From Sulfurovum sp. FS08-3 (lineage in GTDB: Bacteria > Campylobacterota > Campylobacteria > Campylobacterales > Sulfurovaceae): a stretch of 45,994 nt of DNA. The notes below the pieces were generated by a model. That model was not told the origin of the DNA. It ran no database searches and worked only from the letters and a program-made list of their open reading frames with translations. Every line of letters starts with the position of its first letter. Positions within the stretch are counted from its first letter, which is position 1. The translations under genes and the position numbers were made by a program. Shown piece after piece: positions 25,098 through 35,100 of the stretch. The stretch covers positions 1 through 45,994 of the forward strand of contig JQIS01000061.1 in the NCBI GenBank assembly GCA_000830175.1, written 5' to 3'.

Positions 25098-26000
25098 ATG
25101 AACGATGAGAGAAAAAAAGCCAACGAAAAAGACAAGATACGATCTCGAAAGTTTGAATACATTATTACCAATCATATAGGTTCTATAGATGCCATAAAAG
25201 ATAAATTTGGTTTCAAAAACAAATCAAAACTTAGCTCTTTTCGCAATCCAGAATCTTCCGATCAGCTCACATCTTTGCATTTGTTGGGACTGCAGGAGTA
25301 TTTCAAAATCCCTGTTGATGTTTTTGATCCATCAATCCCTTACGATTGCGATACAATAGATGCCAAAATAGAAGCATACCAAAAACAATTAGAACAACAA
25401 ACCAAAGAGCTTAAATTCTTAGAGAGTCTCAAAAATCACAATCTTATTCCGCCAACACTCTACGATGATGATGTCCAAACGCAATCACAGATTGATACGA
25501 TTGTCAAAGAGTACAAACAACAATACGCCAATCAAGCGTCAATGGGTATTTTTGAAAAAAAAAATGACGAGCTTTTGAAAAATCTTCTAGGCACATGGTA
25601 TGCCTATATGTATCCAAGTTGCCTTACTGGAATATGGACAGAAGATGGGATTAGCATGACGAAGACAGAAATTTATGAAGATGGTAGCGTGATAGATGAG
25701 TATAACAATAAAGGGATACTCAAAATAGGTCATGAACAAAGCTTTATCATCAAAGAATCCAAAAATGCTAAAAATCTCAACATTATACGCTTTAACAATC
25801 ATCACGTAATCTATCGTAGTACATTTCGTATTCTCATCTTCTCCAATCAAAACGGCAAGCGGGATGAGGAGATGGTGAATTATGGTTTCTACTCTCGCAA
25901 GGCGTACAAGCCCGATGAAGCCAAAGCGATATTGGGTGATATTGACAAAGTCCAACTCAAACTTGACAAGGAGTTTGCTACGAGAGTCAATGAGAGCTAA
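25098..26000 (+). CDS. Unrecognised protein with HTH-like N-terminus
   Basis: 300 aa from the ATG at 25098, which has GGGAG 6 nt upstream; a TTG at 25056 lacks one. I do not recognise the family. Residues about 15-75 (YIITNHIGSIDAIKDKFGFK ... LHLLGLQEYFKIPVDVFDP) look like a helix-turn-helix domain. Residues 95-140 form a coiled coil (AKIEAYQKQLEQQTKELKFL). From about 165 a beta-rich domain begins (LLGTWYAYMYPSCLTGIW, then alternating strands), which resembles a ligand-binding barrel. The layout suggests a sensor-type transcription regulator. It converges with the next gene. Confidence 0.6.
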   Translation: MNDERKKANEKDKIRSRKFEYIITNHIGSIDAIKDKFGFKNKSKLSSFRNPESSDQLTSLHLLGLQEYFKIPVDVFDPSIPYDCDTIDAKIEAYQKQLEQQTKELKFLESLKNHNLIPPTLYDDDVQTQSQIDTIVKEYKQQYANQASMGIFEKKNDELLKNLLGTWYAYMYPSCLTGIWTEDGISMTKTEIYEDGSVIDEYNNKGILKIGHEQSFIIKESKNAKNLNIIRFNNHHVIYRSTFRILIFSNQNGKRDEEMVNYGFYSRKAYKPDEAKAILGDIDKVQLKLDKEFATRVNES

Positions 26001-26006
26001 CTTAGA

Positions 26007-27662
26007 CTAAGCAACCACCCCACAATGTATCATCTCCCATCCACTAAAGACGAGTACAATTCCCTTTTGTGTTCCTTGGGGGGTATATTGGGTGAGTTGT
26101 TTTTGGGCTTGTGATATTTGTCTATCAAGCTCTTCATGGTTAAATTTGTTTCGTGGGATATATTTGAGCTCGATGAGTCCCTCGAATATATCATCATCAA
26201 TATTGGGAGCTTTTTTGAGATAGATATCGACAAATCCTTTGTTTCTCTCCTCTTCTGTGAGTACTCCATAGTAGGGGCTTAGACCCAAATAGGCTATCAA
26301 AAATCCTTTGATAAAGCTCTCACCTGTGATAAAGTCTCGCACTTTGGAGCGTTCTTTTATCTCATGGGCAAGGTAATGAAAAAGATGGAGTGAACCATCG
26401 TAAGCAAAGGCATGGATAGCTTTTTGAAAGCGTGTTAAATCAATATCAAATATCTCACTCTCTTGCAATGCTTTTTGGATATACTCTCCCATGATGCGTT
26501 GGATGGTTTGGTTTGGGATTTTGAGATAATACTCTCCTCGATAGAACGTATCAATGGTAATAAGTCCTAAGTAGTAGAGCAGTGAGACAAAGTTATGTGC
26601 ATCTTTGAGTTCAAAGGCAGAGAAGCTATCTTTAATTTCAAGCGTAGTGATGTAGCCTTTGCCAAAGAGTTCTTGAAGCAGTGAGAAGTTTCCGTTGAGT
26701 TTGTTGTTGGTATAGACTAAATATCGAAGCTTTGAGTAATCGGTACGGACATTTAAATCGACCATATTTTCAGGAGCTTTGTGGGCAAGGAAGAGACTCT
26801 TGAGATAGTAGAGTATCATATCGGTATTGTAGATAGTATGCTGAGCATCTTTGCTAAATCTATAGTGATTGTACCAATCGTCAATATCAAGTCTCTCCTC
26901 TATTTGATAGTATTGGGTGAGTTTACTAAACTCCTCTTTGGTAATACCTACAGCATCGTTAAAAGCGTAATCATTGGTGATGTTCGTGCCAATATTGCTA
27001 CCACTGGTGACATCGTACATCGCTAGAGGGCTTACGCCTGTAATAAACATCTTTTTTAAAGCACTGCTATTGTCGCTTGTCCCTGCTTTAAGAAGCTTAA
27101 AAAACTCTTTGTATATCGCTTCATCTTTGCTGCTTACTAGCTTTTGATAATCATCGGTTGAGTGCATAAGCAAGTTATTGATAAAGTTGTCGTATTCGTC
27201 TATCATGATGTAGAGGTTTATGTTTTTTTGTTGGGCAAAATCAAAAAGATTTTTGAGATTTTTGTGAGCCGAAAGATTTTCATTGATGGTTGTATTGAGT
27301 TGATATTTAATGATAAATTTTTTAATATCGCTATTGCAATAATCGCTAAAGTTTTGGTCAATATCGCCTTTGGTACTCACTGCTGAAAAATCAAACTTCA
27401 AGATATGATAGCTACTCGCCTCGGGAGTGGGATGGCCAAAGATGTAACAATCGTGAAAAACCGCTTCAAACTCATCTTTGTAAAAAATATCATAATAGAG
27501 TGCCAACATATTCAAAAAAAGAGATTTACCAAATCGCCGTGGGCGAATCAAAAACAAAAAGGGCGGTTGTTGCTCTATTTTTGGGATAAAGTAGGTCTTA
27601 TCGACATAATAATAGTTTTCTAATTTGACTCTTCTAAAATCACTTATTCCATAAGGTATCAT
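26007..27662 (-). CDS. AAA-ATPase-like / DUF1703 (PD-(D/E)XK) protein
   Basis: 551 aa. It opens with the classic PYGISDFRRVKLENYYYVDK segment, then FLIRPRRFGKSLFLNML, an altered Walker A (R-R-F-G-K-S), and a Walker B-like LYIMIDEYDNF near residue 155. The C-terminal DUF1703 domain has GLIELKYIPRNKF, fitting the E-x-K of a PD-(D/E)XK nuclease. This family is abundant and often multicopy in genomes rich in mobile DNA; the function is not established. It forms a single transcription unit and precedes nothing obvious. Confidence 0.9.
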   Translation of the reverse strand: MIPYGISDFRRVKLENYYYVDKTYFIPKIEQQPPFLFLIRPRRFGKSLFLNMLALYYDIFYKDEFEAVFHDCYIFGHPTPEASSYHILKFDFSAVSTKGDIDQNFSDYCNSDIKKFIIKYQLNTTINENLSAHKNLKNLFDFAQQKNINLYIMIDEYDNFINNLLMHSTDDYQKLVSSKDEAIYKEFFKLLKAGTSDNSSALKKMFITGVSPLAMYDVTSGSNIGTNITNDYAFNDAVGITKEEFSKLTQYYQIEERLDIDDWYNHYRFSKDAQHTIYNTDMILYYLKSLFLAHKAPENMVDLNVRTDYSKLRYLVYTNNKLNGNFSLLQELFGKGYITTLEIKDSFSAFELKDAHNFVSLLYYLGLITIDTFYRGEYYLKIPNQTIQRIMGEYIQKALQESEIFDIDLTRFQKAIHAFAYDGSLHLFHYLAHEIKERSKVRDFITGESFIKGFLIAYLGLSPYYGVLTEEERNKGFVDIYLKKAPNIDDDIFEGLIELKYIPRNKFNHEELDRQISQAQKQLTQYTPQGTQKGIVLVFSGWEMIHCGVVA

Positions 27663-27718
27663 CTTTTATCCTTTTTGGATTGTATTATAGCATATACCCT
27701 ATTGAACAATCTCTATCT

Positions 27719-29536
27719 TTAGAGGTATCCTTCGATAGTACGTGCTAGTTGGCTAGGGAGTAGCCCCATTGACTCCTCTACCAAAGTGGTGTTTCCATGG
27801 GTGATAAAATTATCTTCGTACTCAAAGCTTACCACTTCAACCCCCTTGATGGCGTGTTGATGGATAGCTTCTAGGATTGCACTGCCCACTCCGCCTATTT
27901 TGGCACTGTCGCTAAAGATAAACCACTTTGTGTATCGTTGGCTAAGCACTTTGAGCAGTGCAACATCCAAAGGCTTCACAAACCGCAAATCCACGATAGC
28001 AGGTTCAAAATTCAAATACCCAGCACTGTTTATCGCTCGTCCTACACCGTTGCCATAGCCTATAAGAGCCACCTCGCCATTGCCCTCTTGAAGTATCTGC
28101 CCAACGCCTAGTTCATACGGAATCGAGGGTGCATCACTTGCCATAAAAGCTCCTCTAGGATAGCGAATGGCACAAGGGTGTTGGTAAGCAGCAGCAAACT
28201 CCAAAGCCAATGCAAACGTCGTGGGGTTGTAGGGAGCTAGCAACGTCATATTGGGAATAGGACGCAAATAGGAGATATCAAAAGCCCCCTGATGGGTTTC
28301 GCCATCCTCTCCGACAATTCCTGCTCTATCAATCGCAAAAACAACGGGTAAATCCATCAAACAGACATCGTGAATGATTTGATCAAATCCTCTTTGCAAA
28401 AAAGTGGAATAGATAGCACAAAAGGGTTTAAATCCCTCTTTTGCCAACGCACCCACAGAGGTGACGGCGTGTTGTTCGGCGATAGCAACATCCCAAAAAC
28501 GCCGTGGAAAGACCTCCATGGGGATATTCATACCCGTCCCGCTAGGCATAGCAGCCGTCACACCTACAATCTTCTCGTTGGTTTTGGCAAGTTCTAAGAG
28601 TTTGTTGCCAAAGATAGAGGTTGCAGAGGGTTTGGAGGAGCTTGTGTTGCTTTTGCCACTGGCTCTATCAAAAGGACTCACTCCGTGCCAATGCTCTTTT
28701 TGCCCTTGGGCTATCTCATACCCTTTGCCTTTGGTGGTTTGGGTGTGGACAATGACGGGTTTTTTGAGATTTTTGGCGATCTTTAGAGCCTTGATAAGTG
28801 CTTCAAAATCGTGTCCGTCGATAGGGCCAATATACTCAATCCCCAACTCCTCAAACAAAATTCCAGGGGTAATAAGCTTGAAAGACTCCTCAAAGCGTTT
28901 TGCCATATAGGTAGCACCCTCGGGGAGATGCTCTAGGAGCTTTTCGGTTTTGCGTTTAAGCTTTTGATAAAAGGGCGATGCCATGTGTTGCGAAAGGTAG
29001 CGACTAATAGCCCCAATGGGTTTGGCGATGCTCATCTCATTATCATTGAGGATAATAACGGCGGGATATTTTCTATCGCCTAGTTCATTGAGCGCTTCAT
29101 AAACCATCCCCGCACTCATTGAGCCATCTCCGATAAGTACTACAGGGACTCTACTATCGCTTTCATTTTTGAGAGCAATCGCCTTAGCAGCACCTACAGC
29201 TAATGAAATCGAAGTAGAACTATGCCCTGCAACATAGTAATCGTAAGGCGACTCTTTGGGTTTGGTATAACCGCTAATGCCTCCAAATTGCCGTAAAGTA
29301 TCAAAACTCTCCCATCTATCGGTGAGAAGTTTGTGAGCATAGGATTGGTGAGAGACATCAAAAATGAAAGGGTCTTGCGTACAATCAAAAACATAGTGCA
29401 TCGCCACAATCAAATCCGTCGCCCCCAAAGTAGAGCTTAAATGCCCCCCATTGTGACTCACAGTATCCAAAATTTTATTGCGAATCTCTTGGGAGAGCTT
29501 CTCTAGTTGCTCTATAGTATAATCTTTAATATTCAT
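27719..29536 (-). CDS. dxs: 1-deoxy-D-xylulose-5-phosphate synthase
   Basis: 605 aa. First enzyme of the MEP isoprenoid route, joining pyruvate and glyceraldehyde 3-phosphate with thiamine diphosphate. Motifs: HNGGHLSSTLGATDLIVAMH, the ThDP site VVLIGDGSMSAGMVYEALNE with ILNDNEMSIAKPIGA, and the C-terminal GIVGEDGETHQGAFDISYL. It is near the usual length (about 610-640). Its upstream region contains one copy of a 92-bp repeat that recurs at 31291. Confidence 0.97.
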   Translation of the reverse strand: MNIKDYTIEQLEKLSQEIRNKILDTVSHNGGHLSSTLGATDLIVAMHYVFDCTQDPFIFDVSHQSYAHKLLTDRWESFDTLRQFGGISGYTKPKESPYDYYVAGHSSTSISLAVGAAKAIALKNESDSRVPVVLIGDGSMSAGMVYEALNELGDRKYPAVIILNDNEMSIAKPIGAISRYLSQHMASPFYQKLKRKTEKLLEHLPEGATYMAKRFEESFKLITPGILFEELGIEYIGPIDGHDFEALIKALKIAKNLKKPVIVHTQTTKGKGYEIAQGQKEHWHGVSPFDRASGKSNTSSSKPSATSIFGNKLLELAKTNEKIVGVTAAMPSGTGMNIPMEVFPRRFWDVAIAEQHAVTSVGALAKEGFKPFCAIYSTFLQRGFDQIIHDVCLMDLPVVFAIDRAGIVGEDGETHQGAFDISYLRPIPNMTLLAPYNPTTFALALEFAAAYQHPCAIRYPRGAFMASDAPSIPYELGVGQILQEGNGEVALIGYGNGVGRAINSAGYLNFEPAIVDLRFVKPLDVALLKVLSQRYTKWFIFSDSAKIGGVGSAILEAIHQHAIKGVEVVSFEYEDNFITHGNTTLVEESMGLLPSQLARTIEGYL

Positions 29537-29570
29537 ACTAACTCTCTATAATCTTTTTTTAATTTGTATA

Positions 29571-29662
29571 ATATTCTAGCTAAATATTGGTTTAGAGTTT
29601 GTTTTTTTGCCTATTTTATTATCTTTTGTTATTTTCAATGGGAGTTTATGCGAATATTTGGT
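29571..29662. repeat. 92-bp direct repeat, copy A
   Basis: Identical to 31291-31382 except for one base (A to C in CTAAATATT). It lies in the dxs upstream region. Copies A and B bracket about 1.6 kb of accessory DNA. The gap 29663-29875 that follows shows no credible gene; it holds an inverted pair CTCCGT (29794-29799) and ACGGAG (29833-29838). Confidence 0.9.
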
Positions 29663-29875
29663 CATTTTTTACTCGCACCATACGCTCTATTGAGCTTCAC
29701 AACCTCAATTAAACTTCAAGATACCAACAGTACATTACGAAGCTGGAGCTTTGCAATGAGTAAAAACTTTAAAAATAAAATCCAACTAATTTGCTCCGTA
29801 TAGTGCATCGCACCGCTGATACCGTCATCACGACGGAGTATGTCTGTTATTCGGTTTATTTTTGATTCCAATTAA

Positions 29876-30976
29876 TTATCCTTCTTTTTCTATTTCATTA
29901 TAATACATTAAGTACAAATCAATTAATGAAAGCATTCTAAAATAGAAATAATTGATATGTTTATTAGTTAATTCTTTTTTGTCTGTTTCGTGATGTCTAA
30001 TTCTATAACTATTTCCAAGATGAGTTAATGTTTTAAATTCACTATCAATTAAATCCTTATCAAAATTTTCTGAAATTTTAGCAACTATTTTTTGAGATGA
30101 AATTTTTTTATTATCTTCACTATAATATATTTTTAATCTCTCAAATCCATCCCAAAGCTTTTCCAATCCAATTTGTTTATCATTTGACAAAAATCTTTTT
30201 TTACTTTCTTCAATCAATACATTTAATTCAATATCTTTTGTATTAGCTTTATTTTCAAATAGTAATTCAATGTTTACATTTAAATCTAATATTGATGACA
30301 AATTAAAACTTGTTTGATAATTAATAGAATCTTTAATAAATGTTTCAAACTCCAATTGTGCTTCTTTATAAAAAGTATCCACATCTATTCTCATTGCTTC
30401 ATATTCTGTAATCGAATTTAGTTCTTCAACATACTTTTTAAAATATTTTTTATTAAATAAACCATTAGATAATAGATAATGTATATCTTTAATCGATAAC
30501 TCTTTCAATCTATCTTCTACCCAGATTTTCCTTGTTTCATTAGAGTATGTAAAATTAAATTTTAATTTTTGAAAAAAATCTGTTAAATAATATGATCTCC
30601 TATATGGAAATTTGCTATTATCTCCACATATCATTTCTGATAACTCTTTATCAAAATCTAAATTATTTTCACGAGCTTTTAATAACTTTTCAATTTCAAT
30701 ATTTTCTTTTGTTTTTTGCTTTCTAGTATTGTATTTAAAATACATATCTCTTAGAATAGTTTTAATTTGATTTAATTTTACTTCATTAATAGTAAAGTCA
30801 AATTCAAAAAGTTCATCTTCATTAATTTTCTCCAATCTAAATTTATAGTATCCATCTAAGTTTAATAAAACTTTTTTCTTCCATTTATAAAAGCTATCAA
30901 TATCCTTATTTTTAACTATTTCATCAAGTTCAATATTTACTTCTTTAAAAAACAATGTTTTATTATTTTCAGCCAT
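29876..30976 (-). CDS. HEPN/Abi-like protein of unknown function
   Basis: 366 aa, strikingly AT-rich compared with dxs, and mostly helical with abundant Lys, Glu and Asn. The C-terminus reads LKTLTHLGNSYRIRHHETDK followed by a hydrophobic helix (INYFYFRMLSLIDLYLMYY). An R-x-R-H-H segment before a final helix is seen in abortive-infection and HEPN-type proteins, so a role in phage defence or RNA cleavage is possible; this is inference from one motif. The N-terminal 300 residues are not recognised. It sits next to a decayed Fic gene between direct repeats, as expected for inserted DNA. Confidence 0.6.
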   Translation of the reverse strand: MAENNKTLFFKEVNIELDEIVKNKDIDSFYKWKKKVLLNLDGYYKFRLEKINEDELFEFDFTINEVKLNQIKTILRDMYFKYNTRKQKTKENIEIEKLLKARENNLDFDKELSEMICGDNSKFPYRRSYYLTDFFQKLKFNFTYSNETRKIWVEDRLKELSIKDIHYLLSNGLFNKKYFKKYVEELNSITEYEAMRIDVDTFYKEAQLEFETFIKDSINYQTSFNLSSILDLNVNIELLFENKANTKDIELNVLIEESKKRFLSNDKQIGLEKLWDGFERLKIYYSEDNKKISSQKIVAKISENFDKDLIDSEFKTLTHLGNSYRIRHHETDKKELTNKHINYFYFRMLSLIDLYLMYYNEIEKEG

Positions 30977-31027
30977 TTTCTATTCTCCCTAATCACTCAT
31001 CACATATAAAAATTATACCATTTTTCT

Positions 31028-31290
31028 TTACATATCTTTAAACAAATCAAAAAGTTTGGTATGGATATAAAATATCTCTTTGCCTATCTTTTTGCTTGAT
31101 AAGATGCCTATGTTTTCCAACTCATTGGGATAATGAGTCGCTGTTGGTCTTGAAACTTTCAAATGTTCTTCGATAAAAGCTCTCTTGGTGCGATGATGTT
31201 TTTGGTTTCGTTCATTAGATTTTCAATATTTTTGATAGTTTGTATCGTTTTGAACAATATCCACCCATTTAGCCCATCGTTCAAGCTCAC
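31028..31290 (-). pseudogene. Decayed Fic family gene, C-terminal part
   Basis: Three reading-frame pieces can be joined: ELERWAKWVDIVQNDTNYQK, then TIQTIKNIENLMNETKNIIA, then RAFIEEHLKVSRPTATHYPN continuing to KEIFYIHTKLFDLFKDM and a stop at 31028-31030. This is the helix and winged-helix tail of Fic/DOC AMP-transferases of the SoFic/DUF4172 kind. The Fic core with HPFxxGNGR is missing, and at least two frameshifts separate the pieces. The left end meets repeat copy B exactly at 31291. Confidence 0.75.
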
Positions 31291-31382
31291 ATATTCTAGC
31301 TAACTATTGGTTTAGAGTTTGTTTTTTTGCCTATTTTATTATCTTTTGTTATTTTCAATGGGAGTTTATGCGAATATTTGGT
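31291..31382. repeat. 92-bp direct repeat, copy B
   Basis: Second copy of the dxs-upstream sequence (91/92 identical to 29571-29662, same orientation, 1720 bp apart). The Fic remnant ends where it begins. Confidence 0.9.
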
Positions 31383-31438
31383 TGGTTTTTTCGCCGTCAA
31401 GCATTGTGACTATATTTTCAAAGAAATCAACATTGACC

Positions 31439-31556
31439 TTTTTTGTTCCACCTCGGGAGAGAGTGTGAAGTAACTGCAAGGTGTCAATCTATTGCACCCT
31501 GCACTATTTTAACCATTACTGTTTCACAAACTCGCAGAGGTAGAACGAGAAAAAAG
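31439..31556. repeat. Interspersed hairpin repeat, copy 2 (most complete)
   Basis: About 118 bp with terminal inverted repeats (TTTTTTGTTCCACCTC near 31441 against GAGGTAGAACGAGAAAAAAG near 31537-31556), an inner pair GAGTGTGAA/TTTCACAAACTC, and a central hairpin GGTGTCAAT/ATTGCACC. It has no coding capacity, so it is MITE-like. Copies are at 75-170 and, partial, at 35837-35886. The interval 31557-31661 holds nothing else I can identify. Confidence 0.65.
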
Positions 31557-31661
31557 CATTTACCATTTAGCCTTGCAATCATGGTGTACCTTATTTTGCT
31601 ATCAGCGTATCGCTCCTGTGTGAGGAATGTCTATTTTGTATTGGGAAAATTTGGATAAAGC

Positions 31662-32031
31662 AGACTAAGGCACAGCTATAAGCTGGGTTCTGTCTTGGAT
31701 AGTTATTTATCTAGGAGCTATGTTGCCATAGCCCTCAAGCGAAGTACTATAGTGTGTGAGACTTTTACCGTGTACTTCTTGCTACAGACAGGGTTTACCT
31801 AGCTACCCGTGTTACCACAGGCACTGGTAGGCTCTTACTCTACCGTTTCACCCTTACCTCGCCCTATCTGTTGCCAAATAAGGAGAGGCGGTTTGCTTTC
31901 TGTTGCACTTGCCCTCAGATTACTCTGGCCATCGGTTAGATGGAGTCTTGTCTCACGTGTAGCCCAGACTTTCCTCTCGCAGAATTTTCTATAATAAAAA
32001 TTCTACCAGCAACCATCCACTGTACCTTAGG
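31662..32031 (-). ncRNA. rnpB: RNase P RNA, bacterial type A
   Basis: The minus strand carries the conserved 5' core GAGGAAAGTCTGGGCTACA (near 31957-31977) and the 3' core GACAGAACCCAGCTTA (near 31680-31695). P1 forms from CTAAGGTACAG at the 5' end with CTGTGCCTTAG at the 3' end (one wobble). It is the catalytic subunit that removes 5' leaders from tRNA precursors. Ends are placed from P1, so they may be off by a few bases. Confidence 0.93.
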
Positions 32032-32036
32032 GTGCA

Positions 32037-32045
32037 ATTATAGCA
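32037..32045 (-). promoter_or_regulatory. Extended -10 promoter for rnpB
   Basis: TGCTATAAT on the minus strand, about 6-7 bp ahead of the start inferred from P1. It has the same TGn-TATAAT form as the other promoters here. Confidence 0.6.
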
Positions 32046-32110
32046 CACTTTTCAAGCTATATTAATCAATTCTAAGTAAAATACCCCAAATTGACAAAGG
32101 CTAAACTCCC

Positions 32111-35100
32111 ATGTTTCACAGACTCATAGAATTTTTTGTACTCCATACTCGACTCAACTACTTGCTCTTTGTTCTTATTTTTGGGGTGGGGGTCTATGCC
32201 TATCAAAAGACACCCAAAGAGATTTTTCCTGTTTTTGATTTGGATCAAATCATCGTTACGGGGGCTTATAGCGGTGCATCGCTGGATGTCATGGACAAGA
32301 TGGCAGTAGATCCTCTTGAAGATGAACTCAAAAATATTGATGATGTTGAAAAGATGACAAGCGTGATTACATCGGGGCGTTTTACTATCGTCATGGAGCT
32401 TCGTCGTGGGGCTGATCCCTACAACTCTTTGGACAAAGTCAAAGATGCCCTCGCCCTCGCCTCTCGAACGCTCCCTAGCGATATGGATGAGCCTACGGTG
32501 AGGGTGCTTAGTATCCAACGTGACTTGCTCAATATCGTCATAGAGTCCAATGCTTTGAGTACCGATGCCCTCAAAATCAAAGCCAATGAACTCAAAGATA
32601 GAATTTCAACGCTTAGAAATATCTCCGAAGTGACCATTTACGGCGATTCCGATCTCTACTACGATATCAAAGTCGATGCCCAAAAGGCTGAAGCTTATGG
32701 ACTAAGTATGGATGCTATTACCAAAGCCATTGCCAAACTCTCCTATATCTTTCCTATAGGACTCATTGAAGATAAACAAAAGGGTTTCTATTTCGTCTCG
32801 ACGGCCAATAGCAAAAACTCTTCGCAAACATTTGGTGAAGCCTTGATAAACATCGCAGGTAAACAGCTACGGCTCAAAGATGTAGCCACTATCACCAAAC
32901 GCTACGAGGATTCGGCAACGCTTTTTAGAATCAACTCCCAAAATGCTCTCAATCTACTCGTCAAACAAAACGAAAACGGCAATGCTTTGGAGATAGCCGA
33001 TGATGTAGCGAAGTTGCTTACACAATTCAACGCTCAAAACCCCAACATACAAACCTTTATCTTTGATGACAACTCCGAAAAGATTCGAGACCGTCTTAAT
33101 ATTGTCATTTCCAATATCCTCTTTGGACTCATTATTATCTTCTTTTTGGTAGCGTGGCTGATTAATTTTAGAATGGCTACTATTATCATCATCGGTATTC
33201 CTACCTCTTTTGTGATAGGGGCTTTTTATTTCTATCTTTCAGGCTATACGGTCAATATGATTTCGCTTATTGGGGTGCTTATTGCTCTAGGTATTATCGT
33301 CGATGATGCCATTGTGGTGAGTGAAAATATCCAACAAAAGCTTGAAGAGGGGATGGATATCAAAGAGGCGACTATCAAAGGAACGCAAGAGATGGCAGGT
33401 CCTGTTACCATCGCTTCGCTTACGACTATTTTTGCTTTTATTCCTGCACTTATGATTAGCGGGACGATGGGGGAGGTTATCAAACTCATTCCTATTGCCG
33501 TTTCGGCTTTGGTAGTAGCTTCGCTTATTGAGTCGTTTATCTTTTTGCCCATTCACGCCTCGCATACGCTCAAACCCAATGCCAAAACACGCTCATGGGA
33601 ATTTGCAAATGGTCTCTACAGCAAAGTGATACACTTCCATATGCACTACAAAAAGTTCTTTTTGTTTACCTTTATGGTTGCCACACCTCTTTTGATAGTC
33701 ATAGGGATGAAGCTTAGCAAATTCCAAATGTTTCCCAAATTTGACGATACGACGATTAATCTCTCGTTCAAAGCCAACGTCAATACAAGCCTAGAGGATA
33801 CCAACGCTATTTTAGGAGAGATTCAAAAAGAACTCCTCACCCAAAAAGAGGCGTTTGCTATCAAAAACATCGGCGGTGTAGCGGGATTTAGAAGAGACAG
33901 TGCGGGTAATAGCGAAAACTACCCCTATGTAGGCGATATTACCATTGTGCTTCATAAACTCAAAGCCGATAATGTCGTTGATAAATTTATCACCCCCTAT
34001 CTAAGCTTCTATTACGATGAAGAGGGGCGTATCAGACAAGAGCAATCGTCGCAAATCGCCCAAAAAATCAAAGCCTTTTTGGAAAAACGTAATCTCAAAA
34101 AACGCTTTGATTTGGTCGATCTCTCCATCGTCGAACGTAAAGTAGGGCCCATCAAATCCGATATAGAGATTGGTTTGGTATCCAACGACAACCAAAAGAT
34201 TATCCAAGCCATCAATGGACTCAAAGCCAAAGTGGAAGCCATCAAAGGAGTGGTAAGTGTCACCGACAACATTCAATTTGGCATTGATGAGATTAGGCTC
34301 TCTATCAATCCTTACGGTGAGCAGTTGGGGCTTGATGAGGCTACTATTGGGGCGTTGCTTTCCAATTTCTATCTCTCCAAAATCAACTCCAACACCTTCG
34401 ATGAAGCAGGTTTGCTTGAAATCAAAATCGAAAGCACCCAAAAAGATAGCCTCGAAGCACTCAAAAATTTTCAAATCACACTAGTTGACGGCACAATTGT
34501 AGCCCTCAAAGAGGTGGTGTTGCTTGAAGTGGTCAAATCCTTTGAGAAGCTTACCAAAGACAATGCCCAAAAGAACTTCTATCTCTTTGCCAATGTTGAT
34601 GCCGATATTATCACAGGAGGCGAGGTGCTTCAACTACTTCAAGAGGATCTCAAAGCACTCTCCCAAGAGGGTATCAAAGTGGCACTCAAAGGCGAAAAAG
34701 AGAAAAAAGATGAACTCAAACGGGATATGATGTTTGCTACAGCTTTGGCTATGGTGCTTATTATGCTCTCTTTGGTCTATATGTTTGACTCTTTTAGAGA
34801 GACGGCGATGATGCTTTCCGTCATTCCCTATTCGATGCTGGGCGTTTTGATAGGTCACGCCATTATGGGGCTTAATCTCTCTATGCCCTCTTTTATTGGG
34901 ATGTTGGGACTAGCAGGGGTAGTTATCAACGATGGCATTATTATGATCGTGACCCTCAAAAAAGCCCAAGATTTGCAAGATGTTTACCGCTTAGCAGCGT
35001 CGAGACTACGTCCCATTGTGCTTACAACCGTTACCACGCTTGTAGGATTAGCGACGATTATCTTTTTCCCTACAGGACAAGCCGTTATCTTCCAACCTCT

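Noticed and set aside
19500-25100. CRISPR array near cas9
   Set aside because: I looked for regularly spaced repeats, including the sequence predicted from the tracrRNA anti-repeat, and found none; the repeats present are dispersed, not arrayed.
28461-28910. 149-codon plus frame in dxs
   Set aside because: Antisense shadow of dxs coding sequence.
29564-29803. 79-codon plus frame in the dxs upstream repeat
   Set aside because: Composition is that of AT-rich non-coding DNA, and half of it is the 92-bp repeat also present at 31291 where the frame does not continue.
31443-31994. Plus-strand frames of 71 and 61 codons
   Set aside because: They lie over the hairpin repeat and opposite the RNase P RNA.
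34001-34474. 157-codon minus frame in the RND gene
   Set aside because: Shadow of the permease, which has continuous family-like sequence here.
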